From DATEFF01 sp964586395 (GTDB taxonomy: Bacteria > Patescibacteriota > Saccharimonadia > Saccharimonadales > EFPC-124), in the NCBI GenBank assembly GCA_964586395.1, contig CAZPGP010000008.1, forward strand, positions 1 through 47,711: a DNA stretch of 47,711 bases. The letters run 5' to 3'. This document shows, in pieces, positions 8,867 to 17,652 of the stretch. Numbering within the stretch: position 1 is the first letter of the stretch; every line of letters begins with the position of its first letter. A program made the position numbers and the translations under genes. The notes beneath the pieces were generated by a model, which ran no database searches, was not told where the DNA came from, and was given only the letters and a program-made list of their open reading frames with translations.

Positions 8867-9928
8867 TTACATAGAGAGGCTGGGCGCGACTTCGAGGCTA
8901 TAGGGGTCGGCTTGAGGCGCGCCGTTCAGGGCTTTGAAGCAGCCAAGGGTGGCGACCATGGCGCCGTTGTCGCCGCAGAGTTTGAGGTCGGGGTATTCGA
9001 TAGGGATGGGCAGGCGCTCGGCAAGCTGTCGGCGGAGTTCACGGTCGGCCGCAACACCGCCACCGATGATGACGCTGGTGGGCTTGAACTCCTCGAACGC
9101 CAGCATGACCTTGTCGACGATGGTCTCGCAGGCGACGTGCGCGAAGCTAGCTGCAATGTCGGCCTTTTGCTCGTCGCTCAGCAGGCTAGGCAACTCACGT
9201 GATGAGAGTGTGTGGTCTTTGCCGACAACTTGTTGGCCGAGTCGTAGTACGGCGGTCTTCAAGCCAGAGAAGCTGAAGTCATATTTGCCGGTCATGCGAG
9301 CTTTGGGCAAGCGGTATTTGCTGACATCGCCCTCGGCAGCGAGCTTAGTGACGTGGTAGCCGCCAGGGTAGGGCAGGCCCATAATCTTCGCGACTTTGTC
9401 GTAGGCTTCGCCAATAGCGTCGTCCTGAGTTTGGCCGAGCAAGACGTAGTTGAAGTGGTCCTGGAATAATACCAATTGACTGTGGCCGCCGCTGACGATA
9501 ATGCCGAGCATCGGGAAGGTCGGCTGAGACTGGCGAGGTTTGATTTCGGGCAAGTGGCTCTGAGTGATGAAGTTCACGTACAGATGTGCCTCGACATGGT
9601 TGATGGCGTAGAGTGGCTTGTGGTGAACGATTGCCAGTGTGCGGGCGGTCAGTACGCCAATGAGTAAACTACCCAAAAGTCCGGCACCGTACGTCGTGGC
9701 GATGCCGTCGATATCGTCCCATGTCAGTTTGGCTTGTTCGAGCGCTTGCTCGACGACAGGCATGATGGCTTCAATGTGGCTGCGTGCCGCGATCTCGGGA
9801 ATCACGCCGCCGTATTGGGCGTGCAGATCCATGCTGCTGGCCACAACATTGGCGAGCAACTCATTGCCGTCACGGACGATGCCGACGGCGGTTTCATCGC
9901 AGCTGGATTCGATACCTAGGATTATCAT
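8867..9928 (-). CDS. tsaD: tRNA N6-adenosine threonylcarbamoyltransferase TsaD
   Basis: Transfers the threonylcarbamoyl group from TC-AMP to A37 of ANN-decoding tRNAs (t6A). The 353 aa are of standard length. It starts with the ASKHA signature IILGIESSCDETAVGIV, has the metal-binding HVEAH (His111 and His115), the IVSGGHSQL phosphate loop near residue 145, and the C-terminal CGDNGAMVA with the third metal ligand Asp. It lies 22 nt behind tsaC, whose product makes the TC-AMP substrate, so the t6A pathway is at least partly clustered here. TsaB and TsaE are not in the window. Confidence 0.97.
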   Translation of the reverse strand: MIILGIESSCDETAVGIVRDGNELLANVVASSMDLHAQYGGVIPEIAARSHIEAIMPVVEQALEQAKLTWDDIDGIATTYGAGLLGSLLIGVLTARTLAIVHHKPLYAINHVEAHLYVNFITQSHLPEIKPRQSQPTFPMLGIIVSGGHSQLVLFQDHFNYVLLGQTQDDAIGEAYDKVAKIMGLPYPGGYHVTKLAAEGDVSKYRLPKARMTGKYDFSFSGLKTAVLRLGQQVVGKDHTLSSRELPSLLSDEQKADIAASFAHVACETIVDKVMLAFEEFKPTSVIIGGGVAADRELRRQLAERLPIPIEYPDLKLCGDNGAMVATLGCFKALNGAPQADPYSLEVAPSLSM

Positions 9929-9950
9929 TATTACTAGCTTACCACGCGTG

Positions 9951-10538
9951 TTATTCGGATTTTGCGAGAGCTTCAGGCGGAATGATTACCGCGCCCTGAC
10001 GAATGATCTCGATGCCATTATCGGTGATGCGCGCAATAGTGGATGGTGGTCGCCCAGAGCGGTCGCCGCCATCGACATAGAAATCTACTTGGTCGCCAAA
10101 GTAGTGCTGTGCATCCTCGATGACATTAGCCGGATTTTCGCCTGGCTGGTTGGCGCTGGAAGTCACGAGTGGTCCAGTAACTTCGAGGACTTTGCGGACA
10201 CGCTCATCGGCAACAATGCGGAATCCCTGGCGGCCTGTCTGTTGGTGCAGGTAGTTCAGGTTCGGGCCGAGCGGTGTCTCGACGCTCAGCGATCCAGGCC
10301 ACCATTGACCGACGCGGCGCAGGTATTTCTCTTCGACGCCGAGACCGATTAGCTGCTCGATACTGGCGGCAATGACTGTGCCAGGCTTGTGCTCACGCCG
10401 CTTCAGGCCGTACATTCGTGCAACCGCCGTTGGGTCGGCTGCACGCGCTACGATGCCATATAGCGTGTCGGTCGGCATGACGCCAACGCCACCGTTCAGG
10501 AGGATTTGTGTAGCTTGTTCGTCGCTCGATAAATTCAT
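9951..10538 (-). CDS. tsaC: L-threonylcarbamoyladenylate synthase (YrdC/Sua5 family)
   Basis: Makes threonylcarbamoyl-AMP from threonine, bicarbonate and ATP for t6A synthesis. The 195 aa match the short YrdC form without the Sua5 C-terminal domain. It has the early MPTDTLYGI motif, the KRREHKPG segment in the ATP/threonine pocket, and the TSANQPGENP block. It is the first gene of the tsaC-tsaD operon. TAGAAT (minus strand 10550-10545) lies 6 nt before the ATG and there is no ribosome site, so the start should be leaderless. Confidence 0.95.
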   Translation of the reverse strand: MNLSSDEQATQILLNGGVGVMPTDTLYGIVARAADPTAVARMYGLKRREHKPGTVIAASIEQLIGLGVEEKYLRRVGQWWPGSLSVETPLGPNLNYLHQQTGRQGFRIVADERVRKVLEVTGPLVTSSANQPGENPANVIEDAQHYFGDQVDFYVDGGDRSGRPPSTIARITDNGIEIIRQGAVIIPPEALAKSE

Positions 10539-10619
10539 ATGGCAATTCTAGCACAAAGTTGTCAAATTAACAGAGTAGAATACTGGCTAAGAGGTCGGTT
10601 TGTTTGATAGGATGGAGGG

Positions 10620-12860
10620 ATGCAGGCTCAAGAATTTATCGAAATCAAAGGTGCGCGTGAGAACAACCTAAAGAATGTGTCGGTGCGCGTCCCGAAACGC
10701 AAGATTACAATTTTCACCGGAGTGTCAGGGTCGGGCAAGAGCTCGATCGTTTTTGACACGATCGCAACAGAGGCGCAACGCCAGTTGTACGAGAACTTCA
10801 GTATGTTCATTCGTAGCTTTTTGCCGCGCTATCCGGAGCCAGATGCTGACTCTATCGAGAATCTCAGCATGGCGATCATCGTCGACCAGAAGCGATTGGG
10901 CGGTGGTTCGACTTCTACGATGGGTACAATCACGGATATTTACTCCGTGCTGCGATTGCTCTTTTCGCGCGTAGGCCATCCGCAGCTGCCTGGTTCGAAC
11001 TACTTTTCGTTCAACGATCCAGCTGGTATGTGCCTGGAATGCAACGGTGTCGGCAAGAAGCTAACCATCAAGAGCGATGGCTTCTGGGATTTGGACAAGT
11101 CGCTCGACGACGGCGCAATCACCGTTCCGCTGTGGGCAAAGTGGGAAACTAATATGTACCGCGCCTCAGGATTCTTCGATAACGCCAAGAAGCTGCGCGA
11201 TTACAGCGATGAAGAAATGGATCTGTTGCTGCATGGCAAGGATCGTAAGTTTAAATTCAAGATGGGCGAGGGCACGATGAATGCCACCTACCTCGGCATC
11301 ATCGAGAAGCTCACGCAGAGCTACATCAAGCGCGACATCAAGACGCTGTCCGAGCGAACCCAGAAGCAGGTTGCGCCATACCTTGAGCAAGGGACTTGCC
11401 CCACCTGTCACGGCGACCGTCTGAACAAAGAATCGCTGGCCGTTCGCCTCAATGGCATGGGCGTCGCCGAAATGTCGGCAATCCAGGTGAGTGACCTCAT
11501 TCCGATTCTGCGCAAAGTGACTGATCCGGTCGCTAGCAGCATGGTCGATACATTAATCGAACGCTTGCAGCACCTGGTCGACATCGGCCTTGGATACCTC
11601 AGTCTCAACCGCGAGACCGATACCCTATCGGGCGGCGAATCGCAGCGCATCAAGATGGTGAAGCACCTCAGCAGTAGTCTGGTCGATGTGACCTACATCT
11701 TTGACGAGCCAAGCGTCGGTCTACATCCGCGCGATGTGCACCGGTTGAATGATCTGCTGCGTAAGCTCCGCGATAAGGGCAATACCGTCATCGTGGTTGA
11801 GCACGACCCGGATGTCATCAAAGTCGCCGACCACATCGTCGACGTTGGTCCGAAGGCAGGCGTGCGTGGCGGTGAGATTATGTTCGAAGGCGATTATCGA
11901 GGCCTATTAGATTCTGGCACGCTCACTGGCACGCACCTGCAGAATGCGCTGCCTATCAAGCCTGAATTCCGCAAAGCAAAGGGTAAGCTTAGTATTGCCA
12001 ATGCAAAGGTTAATAACCTAAAGGACGTAAGCGTCGATATCCCAACCGGCATCATGACCGCTGTAACCGGCGTTGCTGGTTCGGGTAAGAGCTCGTTGAT
12101 CCACAAGGTTTTCTTGAAGCAACATCCCGATGCAATCGTCATCGATCAGTCAGCTGTTGGCGCGAATCGCCGCAGCAATCCAGCGACCTACACGGGAATC
12201 ATGGATGACGTGCGCAAGGCCTTTGCCACCGCCAACAAAGTAGATGCCGGTCTGTTTAGTTTTAACTCCAAGGGCGCCTGCCCGAACTGCCAGGGCGCGG
12301 GCGTTATCTACACCGATCTCGCATATCTTGACGGTGTGAAGACTCCTTGCGAGGTTTGTCACGGCAAACGCTTCAAGCAAGAGGTTCTCGAGCTTCACCT
12401 CAACGGCAAGGACATTAGCCAGGTCCTGGAGATGACTGTCGACGAAGCGCTGGAGTACTTCGAGCAGAAGGAAATTGTGCGCAAACTTCAGGCCATGACC
12501 GACGTCGGTATTGGCTACCTCACGCTCGGCCAGCCACTCAACACGCTGTCTGGCGGTGAATGCCAGCGCATTAAGCTGGCAAGTGAGCTGCACAAGAAGG
12601 GTAGCGTGTATGTGATGGACGAGCCAACAACCGGCTTACACATGTCTGACATCACGCATCTTCTGGAGATCATGAATCGTCTGGTGGACGCCGGTAACAC
12701 GGTTATCGTGATCGAACACAACCTGGACGTCATTCGTAACTCTGACTGGATCATCGACATGGGCCCAGAGGGCGGCCACGACGGTGGTGAGGTCATGTTC
12801 GAAGGTACGCCTGCTGAACTCAAGCACGACAAGAAGTCACTGACCGCGCAGTATATTTAG
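10620..12860 (+). CDS. UvrA2-like excinuclease ABC subunit A paralogue
   Basis: 746-aa tandem ABC ATPase of the UvrA class. First Walker A GVSGSGKSS (34-42), second GVAGSGKSS (about 484-492), two ABC signatures LSGGESQR and LSGGECQR, and zinc-finger pairs (CLEC, CPTCHG, CPNCQG, CEVCHG). Canonical UvrA has about 940 aa; the shorter length points to the UvrA2/DrrC class, which lacks the UvrB-binding domain and is associated with DNA-intercalator tolerance in other bacteria. A GGAGGG ribosome site lies directly before the ATG. A true uvrA may lie elsewhere; UvrB and UvrC are absent here. Confidence 0.93.
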   Translation: MQAQEFIEIKGARENNLKNVSVRVPKRKITIFTGVSGSGKSSIVFDTIATEAQRQLYENFSMFIRSFLPRYPEPDADSIENLSMAIIVDQKRLGGGSTSTMGTITDIYSVLRLLFSRVGHPQLPGSNYFSFNDPAGMCLECNGVGKKLTIKSDGFWDLDKSLDDGAITVPLWAKWETNMYRASGFFDNAKKLRDYSDEEMDLLLHGKDRKFKFKMGEGTMNATYLGIIEKLTQSYIKRDIKTLSERTQKQVAPYLEQGTCPTCHGDRLNKESLAVRLNGMGVAEMSAIQVSDLIPILRKVTDPVASSMVDTLIERLQHLVDIGLGYLSLNRETDTLSGGESQRIKMVKHLSSSLVDVTYIFDEPSVGLHPRDVHRLNDLLRKLRDKGNTVIVVEHDPDVIKVADHIVDVGPKAGVRGGEIMFEGDYRGLLDSGTLTGTHLQNALPIKPEFRKAKGKLSIANAKVNNLKDVSVDIPTGIMTAVTGVAGSGKSSLIHKVFLKQHPDAIVIDQSAVGANRRSNPATYTGIMDDVRKAFATANKVDAGLFSFNSKGACPNCQGAGVIYTDLAYLDGVKTPCEVCHGKRFKQEVLELHLNGKDISQVLEMTVDEALEYFEQKEIVRKLQAMTDVGIGYLTLGQPLNTLSGGECQRIKLASELHKKGSVYVMDEPTTGLHMSDITHLLEIMNRLVDAGNTVIVIEHNLDVIRNSDWIIDMGPEGGHDGGEVMFEGTPAELKHDKKSLTAQYI

Positions 12861-12866
12861 TCCAAA

Positions 12867-12909
12867 AAACAAAAATAGCTCTGGAGTTGGTCTGGAGCTA
12901 TTTTTGTTT
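12867..12909. terminator. Bidirectional terminator after the UvrA2-like gene
   Basis: 15-bp stem AAACAAAAATAGCTC and GAGCTATTTTTGTTT with a 13-nt loop, A-rich on the left and T-rich on the right. It lies between the convergent genes ending at 12860 and 12918. Confidence 0.9.
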
Positions 12910-12917
12910 GGTCAGAA

Positions 12918-13124
12918 TTAGACGTTCAGCGCATCAAGGCCGTGGAACAGCAGGAAAGCCGGCCACACGATAGCCTTCAAGATCGCCAGGAAGAACCCGC
13001 CGACATCTGGCTGCTGCTGAAAGAAATATACGAACGCGCCAATCCACGCCATGAACAACACAAAACCGCTCGGGCCGTGCTCGTGAGTGATCTTTACGAA
13101 CTGGTTATCACCTTTTTTCAACAT
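12918..13124 (-). CDS. Small membrane protein, unknown
   Basis: 68 aa with two hydrophobic segments (about 18-35 and 43-62) and a charged N-terminus. The start is supported by AAGGAG just upstream (complement of CTCCTTTT). I recognise no family. It lies between a shared terminator and the gene at 13148, and its base composition is like the native genes. Confidence 0.75.
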   Translation of the reverse strand: MLKKGDNQFVKITHEHGPSGFVLFMAWIGAFVYFFQQQPDVGGFFLAILKAIVWPAFLLFHGLDALNV

Positions 13125-13147
13125 ACGTACTCCTTTTCTTTATAGTA

Positions 13148-13555
13148 CTACAGCAGATGTCGCATGTCGGCGACTTCGGCTTCCATTTCGGCTTTATCTT
13201 TGGTTGTCTCGATAATTGCGTGTGGCTTGGCAATTGCAAAGTAGCGGACGGGCTTGCCTTGCTTGTTGGCTATTTGAATCTCGGCCAGGACGCCATTGCT
13301 AACGGCACCGAAAACCCATATTTCATCGCAGCGCTTCACGAGGTTATTGTTGCCTTCTCGGACCAGGTCGCGGTCTACGGCATCAAGCAAGAAGTAGTCA
13401 AACACCATGAACGGATTCAGCGGCACGCCACCATGCTCGAGTACAAAGACCGATATGAACATTCGAAAATAAAATAGATGCTTGGATATTGCCGTATATA
13501 CCAGCGGCTTGTCGTCTTGGACTTCGAGTGCGGGATGGGTGAAGGCTTTGCTCAT
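13148..13555 (-). CDS. Nucleoside 2-deoxyribosyltransferase-like protein
   Basis: 135 aa from the ATG at 13555. The frame stays open further upstream, but that part overlaps the end of the Dus-HAD gene. The sequence has the small Rossmann-like layout of DUF4406/deoxyribosyltransferase-like proteins: LVYTAISKH at the start, HGGVPLNPF and FDYF in the middle, then LVKRCDEIWVFG. That last block corresponds to the region where these enzymes show the conserved 'aDevwvfG' strand. Substrate unknown. It could equally be a nucleotide-binding protein of the same fold. Confidence 0.8.
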   Translation of the reverse strand: MSKAFTHPALEVQDDKPLVYTAISKHLFYFRMFISVFVLEHGGVPLNPFMVFDYFLLDAVDRDLVREGNNNLVKRCDEIWVFGAVSNGVLAEIQIANKQGKPVRYFAIAKPHAIIETTKDKAEMEAEVADMRHLL

Positions 13556-13574
13556 TGGCTCATCATACCACCGA

Positions 13575-15248
13575 CTAGATGGCATTGTTGAGCAGAAGGT
13601 TGAGTCCGGCCAGATCTTCGACAACGCTGTCGGCGCCAGCATTCAGAAGCTCGCGTTTGTCTCCGAAGCCGTGAAGAATGCCGACCTTTAGGCGAACCTT
13701 TGCGCCTTGGCCGGATTGGATGTCGTAGGGGTGGTCTCCCACAACGACGGCTTCGGACGCCGAGACGCCGACACGGCGAAGCAGTTCGGTGATGGCATCG
13801 GGTGCTGGCTTGTGTGGGAGTTGGTCGTCGGCGGTGACTATCTCGTCGAAAAGGCTTTCGATATCTTCGATTCCTATCGCAGCAAAGTTGCGGCGAATCA
13901 TCTTGTGAGTGCTACTTGTGAACAGACAGAGTTTGATGCCGTCGATGCGCCACTGACGAAGGAGTCTTTCGGCTTCAGGGTAGCTTTCGATTAGCTGAGT
14001 GCTACGATTCTGGACCTCGTCGTGTTCGGCCACGAGTTGCTCCATTGTGGCGTCGATGTCCTGGCCTTCGAGCAGTCGTTCGTATGTTTCGCGTACAGGT
14101 TTGCCCAAGCGGCTTCGGATAAATTCATCGGTCGCCAAGTGCGTGAGACCGTGGTGCTTGAGAATCGTGCGATAGCTGTGCAGGGTCAAACGTCGAGTGT
14201 CGATAAGCGTGCCGTCGGCGTCAAAGATGATGGCACGGACGTGGCCGGAAGCCTGGTTGTTGATGTCGCTGAGGTTGGCGGCGCTTCCGGCTTCCAGCTC
14301 AACCATCTCAGCGATTAAGCGACGTGCTTCGTCGGTGTCTTTGGCGCCCATCAGTGCGGCGCGGAGCTCGCCGGCGCCAGCAAAGTTACGAACGTAGATT
14401 TTAAAGAATCGTTTGAGCGGCTCGAAGCGTCGAGGTTCAAGCTCGGTTGAATACTTGTCGAAGAGGTCGAGATGGAGATTGAGTAGACCAAGCAACTCGT
14501 TGCGGCTGTGGATTTTTGGCTCCGTCTCGAACGCGAATGGATTGGTGAACACGCCGCGGCCGATCATTACGCCGTCGACGCCATATTCGCGCACCAATTC
14601 CTCGCCGTGTTGGCGGTCGCGAACATCACCGTTGATGGTCAGGAGTGTGTGCGGTGCGATTTCGTCGCGGAGCTTCTTGATCTCGGGGATGAGTTCGAAA
14701 TGGGCAGGGACTTTGCTCATTTCTTTGCGGGTGCGGAGGTGGATAGTGAGGTTGACCACGTCTTGCTTCAGGATATGCGTGAGCCAGTCGCGCCATTCGT
14801 TGACGCTGCTGTAGCCCAGGCGAGTTTTGACACTGACGGGTAGGCCGCCTTGCTTTGCTCCGGCGATGAGCTCGGCGGCGAGTTCTGGTTTGCGGATCAG
14901 GCCACTGCCACCATTCTTGACGGCGTTTTTGACTGGGCAGCCCATGTTGATGTCGATGCCTTTGAAGCCTTTATCGGCCAACTCGCGAGCCATCTGAGCG
15001 AACTCTTCGGGTTTGTCGCCCCAAATTTGAGCGACCATCGGGTGTTCGTCGGTGGTGAAAGCGAGGCGACCGCGCGTGCTGTGTTCGCCCTTCGGGCTAC
15101 AGTAGCTGCTGGCGTTGGTGAATTCGGTGAAGAAGACGTCTGGGCGAGCGGCTTCGGCAACGACATGACGGAAGACGACGTCAGTTACTGCCTCCATTGG
15201 AGCCAGTATGAAAAACGGACGCGGTAGGTCGTGCCAGAATGATCGCAT
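13575..15248 (-). CDS. Fusion of tRNA-dihydrouridine synthase and HAD-family phosphatase
   Basis: 557 aa in one uninterrupted frame. Residues 1 to about 320 are a Dus flavoprotein, which reduces uridine in tRNA. It has the FMN-binding start FILAPMEAVTD, catalytic Cys in NMGCPVKN, VSVKTRLG, and the GVMIGRG phosphate-binding strand. Residues from about 340 are a HAD phosphatase of the phosphoglycolate phosphatase type: motif I DADGTLID, motif II LFTSSTHK, motif III KPAPD, motif IV VVVGDHPYDI. Both halves keep their catalytic residues. A strong promoter (TTGACG, 17 nt, TATAAT) lies 8 nt before the ATG, giving a leaderless mRNA. Confidence 0.92.
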   Translation of the reverse strand: MRSFWHDLPRPFFILAPMEAVTDVVFRHVVAEAARPDVFFTEFTNASSYCSPKGEHSTRGRLAFTTDEHPMVAQIWGDKPEEFAQMARELADKGFKGIDINMGCPVKNAVKNGGSGLIRKPELAAELIAGAKQGGLPVSVKTRLGYSSVNEWRDWLTHILKQDVVNLTIHLRTRKEMSKVPAHFELIPEIKKLRDEIAPHTLLTINGDVRDRQHGEELVREYGVDGVMIGRGVFTNPFAFETEPKIHSRNELLGLLNLHLDLFDKYSTELEPRRFEPLKRFFKIYVRNFAGAGELRAALMGAKDTDEARRLIAEMVELEAGSAANLSDINNQASGHVRAIIFDADGTLIDTRRLTLHSYRTILKHHGLTHLATDEFIRSRLGKPVRETYERLLEGQDIDATMEQLVAEHDEVQNRSTQLIESYPEAERLLRQWRIDGIKLCLFTSSTHKMIRRNFAAIGIEDIESLFDEIVTADDQLPHKPAPDAITELLRRVGVSASEAVVVGDHPYDIQSGQGAKVRLKVGILHGFGDKRELLNAGADSVVEDLAGLNLLLNNAI

Positions 15249-15256
15249 ATCTGTTA

Positions 15257-15285
15257 ATTATATAATTTTGAACTGCTTACGTCAA
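15257..15285 (-). promoter_or_regulatory. Promoter of the Dus-HAD gene, leaderless
   Basis: On the minus strand TTGACG (15285-15280), a 17-nt spacer, TATAAT (15262-15257), then 8 nt to the ATG at 15248. There is no room for a ribosome site. Confidence 0.8.
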
Positions 15286-15299
15286 ACAACGTGACTGAA

Positions 15300-15944
15300 T
15301 TAGCGAACATCTACGACGGTAATATCGCCGAACTTTTCGCGGAATTCGGCGAGCCGAGTGAGTGAACCTTGCTGGGACTGTGTGGCATATTCTCGGATCG
15401 AATGCGTAAGCCCATCGGTCGGCTGGCGTGTCTGGCAGAAGACTTTGAACTCTTCGGGGTCCACGAGCTTCCAGAACGAAGCTGGCAGACCGCCAAGTGA
15501 ATCAGGGCCGGACTCGCTAAATCGCTTGGTCAAGTTGCGGATGTAGACATCGAGGTCGGCTGGGTGAAAGTATATGAACAACAGGTCGTGCGCAGGTTCC
15601 AGTACGCGCGCAAGTGTGTCGACATTGGCGACCGCGCCCTCGATAACCAGCGGCGCCTGCTGGGAAAGCGCGTTCTGAATTAATTCGTCGGTTGCGGCGT
15701 AGAAGAGCGACTTCAGTTCCTCTTCGCCCTCGTCGTGCAGGACTTTGCGGAATGTTGATTGTTCGTCGTAGCCGTGGTCGTCCACGATATCCAGGAGGAT
15801 TGCCTCCAGCTCAACGATGTCGTACCCGAGCTCGCTGCCAAGTCTGCGACCGAAGGTAGATTTGCCGGTTGATGTTTTGCCGCTGATGTAGATAACGGGT
15901 GGTTTCTTGGCGGCAATTGTTTCGTAGATTTGGTCGACGGTCAT
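15300..15944 (-). CDS. P-loop NTPase, adenylate-kinase-like small-molecule kinase
   Basis: 214 aa from the ATG at 15944. TATAAT (15956-15951) lies 6 nt upstream, which argues for this leaderless start over the longer open frame reaching 16031. Walker A is GKTSTGKST (22-30), followed by LGYDIVELEAILLDIV, as in shikimate/adenylate/deoxynucleoside kinase-like proteins. LLFIYFHPADLDVYIRNLTKRF resembles the lid region with Arg contacts. The substrate is not evident. Its 3' end lies just upstream of the Dus promoter. Confidence 0.82.
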   Translation of the reverse strand: MTVDQIYETIAAKKPPVIYISGKTSTGKSTFGRRLGSELGYDIVELEAILLDIVDDHGYDEQSTFRKVLHDEGEEELKSLFYAATDELIQNALSQQAPLVIEGAVANVDTLARVLEPAHDLLFIYFHPADLDVYIRNLTKRFSESGPDSLGGLPASFWKLVDPEEFKVFCQTRQPTDGLTHSIREYATQSQQGSLTRLAEFREKFGDITVVDVR

Positions 15945-15995
15945 GAGTTCATTATAGGGCTGGGAATTAATTACAGCTAATTTGGGTTTCTGAGA

Positions 15996-16043
15996 CCCGG
16001 GCCGCTTGGGCCCGGGCCTACGTTGCACCACGATGGATCGTGG
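15996..16043 (-). terminator. Hairpins after the nucleoside hydrolase-like gene
   Basis: Two inverted repeats downstream of the stop on the minus strand: CCACGAT and ATCGTGG (16028-16043), then the GC-rich CCCGGGCC and GGCCCGGG (15996-16016). No clear T-run follows. Confidence 0.6.
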
Positions 16044-16046
16044 GTT

Positions 16047-17039
16047 TTACCGCTTTCGGAGCGTTGCCGCCATCAGCTGCATGAACGCTTGTGGGTCAAC
16101 TTCCTTGACCACGAAGCGTTTGCTCTGTCGAGGGGCGTTACCGAACTCGGCGGCGATCTGGCCCTTGGGCCCGACGCCAGTGATGCGTACTCGTTCCGAT
16201 GTGTAGACCCGCTGCCACAGGGTCTTGCGAAGCTGCGCCATCAAGAACACCGAGTGCACGTCGTGCGGGTAGATCCGCTCACCGCGAGGCGCCAGGGCCA
16301 CGCGGCAGAAGACCTCGTACAAGCGAACCAGCTCAGCGGGTAAGCCGAACCTTCGAACGCTTTCGGGATTGTCGAATCCCACAGCATCCAGCTTGGTGAT
16401 GTCGGTGGACACCATGCCCAGAGCGCCTCGCCAGCCGAGAAGCACGGCTCGCGTTGCATCCGGATCCGCGGCACTGTTGAACGTGATGCCTTCACCAGCC
16501 ATCGTCTGTACGTCGCCGAACCCGAACAGGCCGAGCTGGCACGTCAGCGCACCCAAGCGGGGTGAGATGCTTGGGTATTGCATGATCGCCGCCACTTCGG
16601 TCAGCGGTCCGCCGACGATGAAGTCGATCGGGCCCTCCAATCGCGCCAGGAACTTGAGCGCACGCGCGAAGGAACCGTCGATCGAGGTGTTCTGGTAGTC
16701 GTTGTACCGATCCAGGGCGACCTCGTCGATGTGTATCAGATGGGGGACGATCGTGTTGGGCGGAATGAGCCCTTCGAACACCGGCACGTTGCCGTAACCC
16801 GCCCGTCGCAGCAGTCCCTTCATCCTGCGAGTGTTGCGTCGCAGGACTTCGGCTGAGTAGCGCGGGTCGGACGTGTCGATCGCTGCCTGCCGGTCCCGGG
16901 TTGCAGGGCGACCGGTCACGATGACAGCACGGACGTTCAGCCCGAGCAGCGGGTTGCATGCAGCCAGGGCGGCGGCGGAGTTGTCCGGGTCGGCGTTGTC
17001 GACGACAACCACCGTTGCGCGCCTTTGTGAGGCGGACAT
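16047..17039 (-). CDS. Nucleoside hydrolase-like protein with altered N-terminal metal motif
   Basis: 330 aa, the length of inosine-uridine nucleoside N-ribohydrolases. Family-like features are the N-terminal acidic motif, the FIVGGPLTEVAA block (family LalGPLTNiA), a FNSAADPDATRAVL segment matching the FN..vDPeAa block, and IYPHDVHSVF matching the C-terminal HD motif. The N-terminal motif reads DNADPDNS (from Asp14) instead of the canonical DTDPGxDD, so calcium and ribose binding may differ. It is GC-richer than its neighbours, has its own promoter, a leader of about 50 nt and an AAGGGAG ribosome site. Confidence 0.78.
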   Translation of the reverse strand: MSASQRRATVVVVDNADPDNSAAALAACNPLLGLNVRAVIVTGRPATRDRQAAIDTSDPRYSAEVLRRNTRRMKGLLRRAGYGNVPVFEGLIPPNTIVPHLIHIDEVALDRYNDYQNTSIDGSFARALKFLARLEGPIDFIVGGPLTEVAAIMQYPSISPRLGALTCQLGLFGFGDVQTMAGEGITFNSAADPDATRAVLLGWRGALGMVSTDITKLDAVGFDNPESVRRFGLPAELVRLYEVFCRVALAPRGERIYPHDVHSVFLMAQLRKTLWQRVYTSERVRITGVGPKGQIAAEFGNAPRQSKRFVVKEVDPQAFMQLMAATLRKR

Positions 17040-17095
17040 CTAAGCTCCCTTGCATTGTCGGGAAACGCCATCAATCCATCGTTGATGACCATGCA

Positions 17096-17124
17096 CTTAT
17101 ACCAGCATTGTGCGGTATGCGCAA
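17096..17124 (-). promoter_or_regulatory. Promoter of the nucleoside hydrolase-like cassette
   Basis: Minus strand: TTGCGC (17124-17119), 17-nt spacer, TATAAG (17101-17096). A leader of about 50 nt with an AAGGGAG ribosome site runs to the ATG at 17039. Confidence 0.7.
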
Positions 17125-17213
17125 TAGGTTACTGCTGAGAGGCGAAGAACAAGACGGTGCTCTGGAGGGCTAATACAAGCAAGATGCGTCAAGCAGCAAC
17201 TATAATGATGAGT

Positions 17214-17600
17214 ATGAATAGCGATATCACGAGATACAACGAATCCCAAGAGGGCGAGCGTCGGGCAATCTGCGAGCTTTTGGCGACAGAGATTAACGAG
17301 ATACTCCCGGCGGCCGAAAATAAAATCTGGCATGGCTCGCCAGTGTGGTTTATTAACGGCAATCCAATTGTGGGTTACGCCGCGCGCAAGGAAAACATCC
17401 AGCTACTATTCTGGAGCGGCCAATCGTTCGACGAGCCTGACCTGGAGATTGAAGGCACATTTAAAGCCGCGCAAAAACGCTACACGGAAGCATCGCAAAT
17501 CAACACCAACGATCTGCGCCGCTGGCTTCACAAATCCGAGAAGATCCAGTGGGATTACAAGAATATTATCAAGCGCAAAGGTGAGCTTGTACTTCTCTAA
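17214..17600 (+). CDS. DUF1801 domain protein
   Basis: 128 aa from the ATG at 17214, chosen because TATAAT (17201-17206) stands 7 nt before it; an in-frame upstream start at 17157 precedes the promoter. DUF1801 features: the helix ICELLATEINEILPAAENKI, then WHGSPVWFINGNPIVGYAARK and LLFWSGQSF, the fold related to YdhG/frataxin-like proteins. Function is not established for this family; some members bind metal. Leaderless, single gene, convergent with the TfoX-N/DUF1761 operon. Confidence 0.88.
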   Translation: MNSDITRYNESQEGERRAICELLATEINEILPAAENKIWHGSPVWFINGNPIVGYAARKENIQLLFWSGQSFDEPDLEIEGTFKAAQKRYTEASQINTNDLRRWLHKSEKIQWDYKNIIKRKGELVLL

Positions 17601-17652
17601 TTCAGAAAAAATATTTACCATAAATGATCACCCGTGCATTTGCGCAGAAGCT

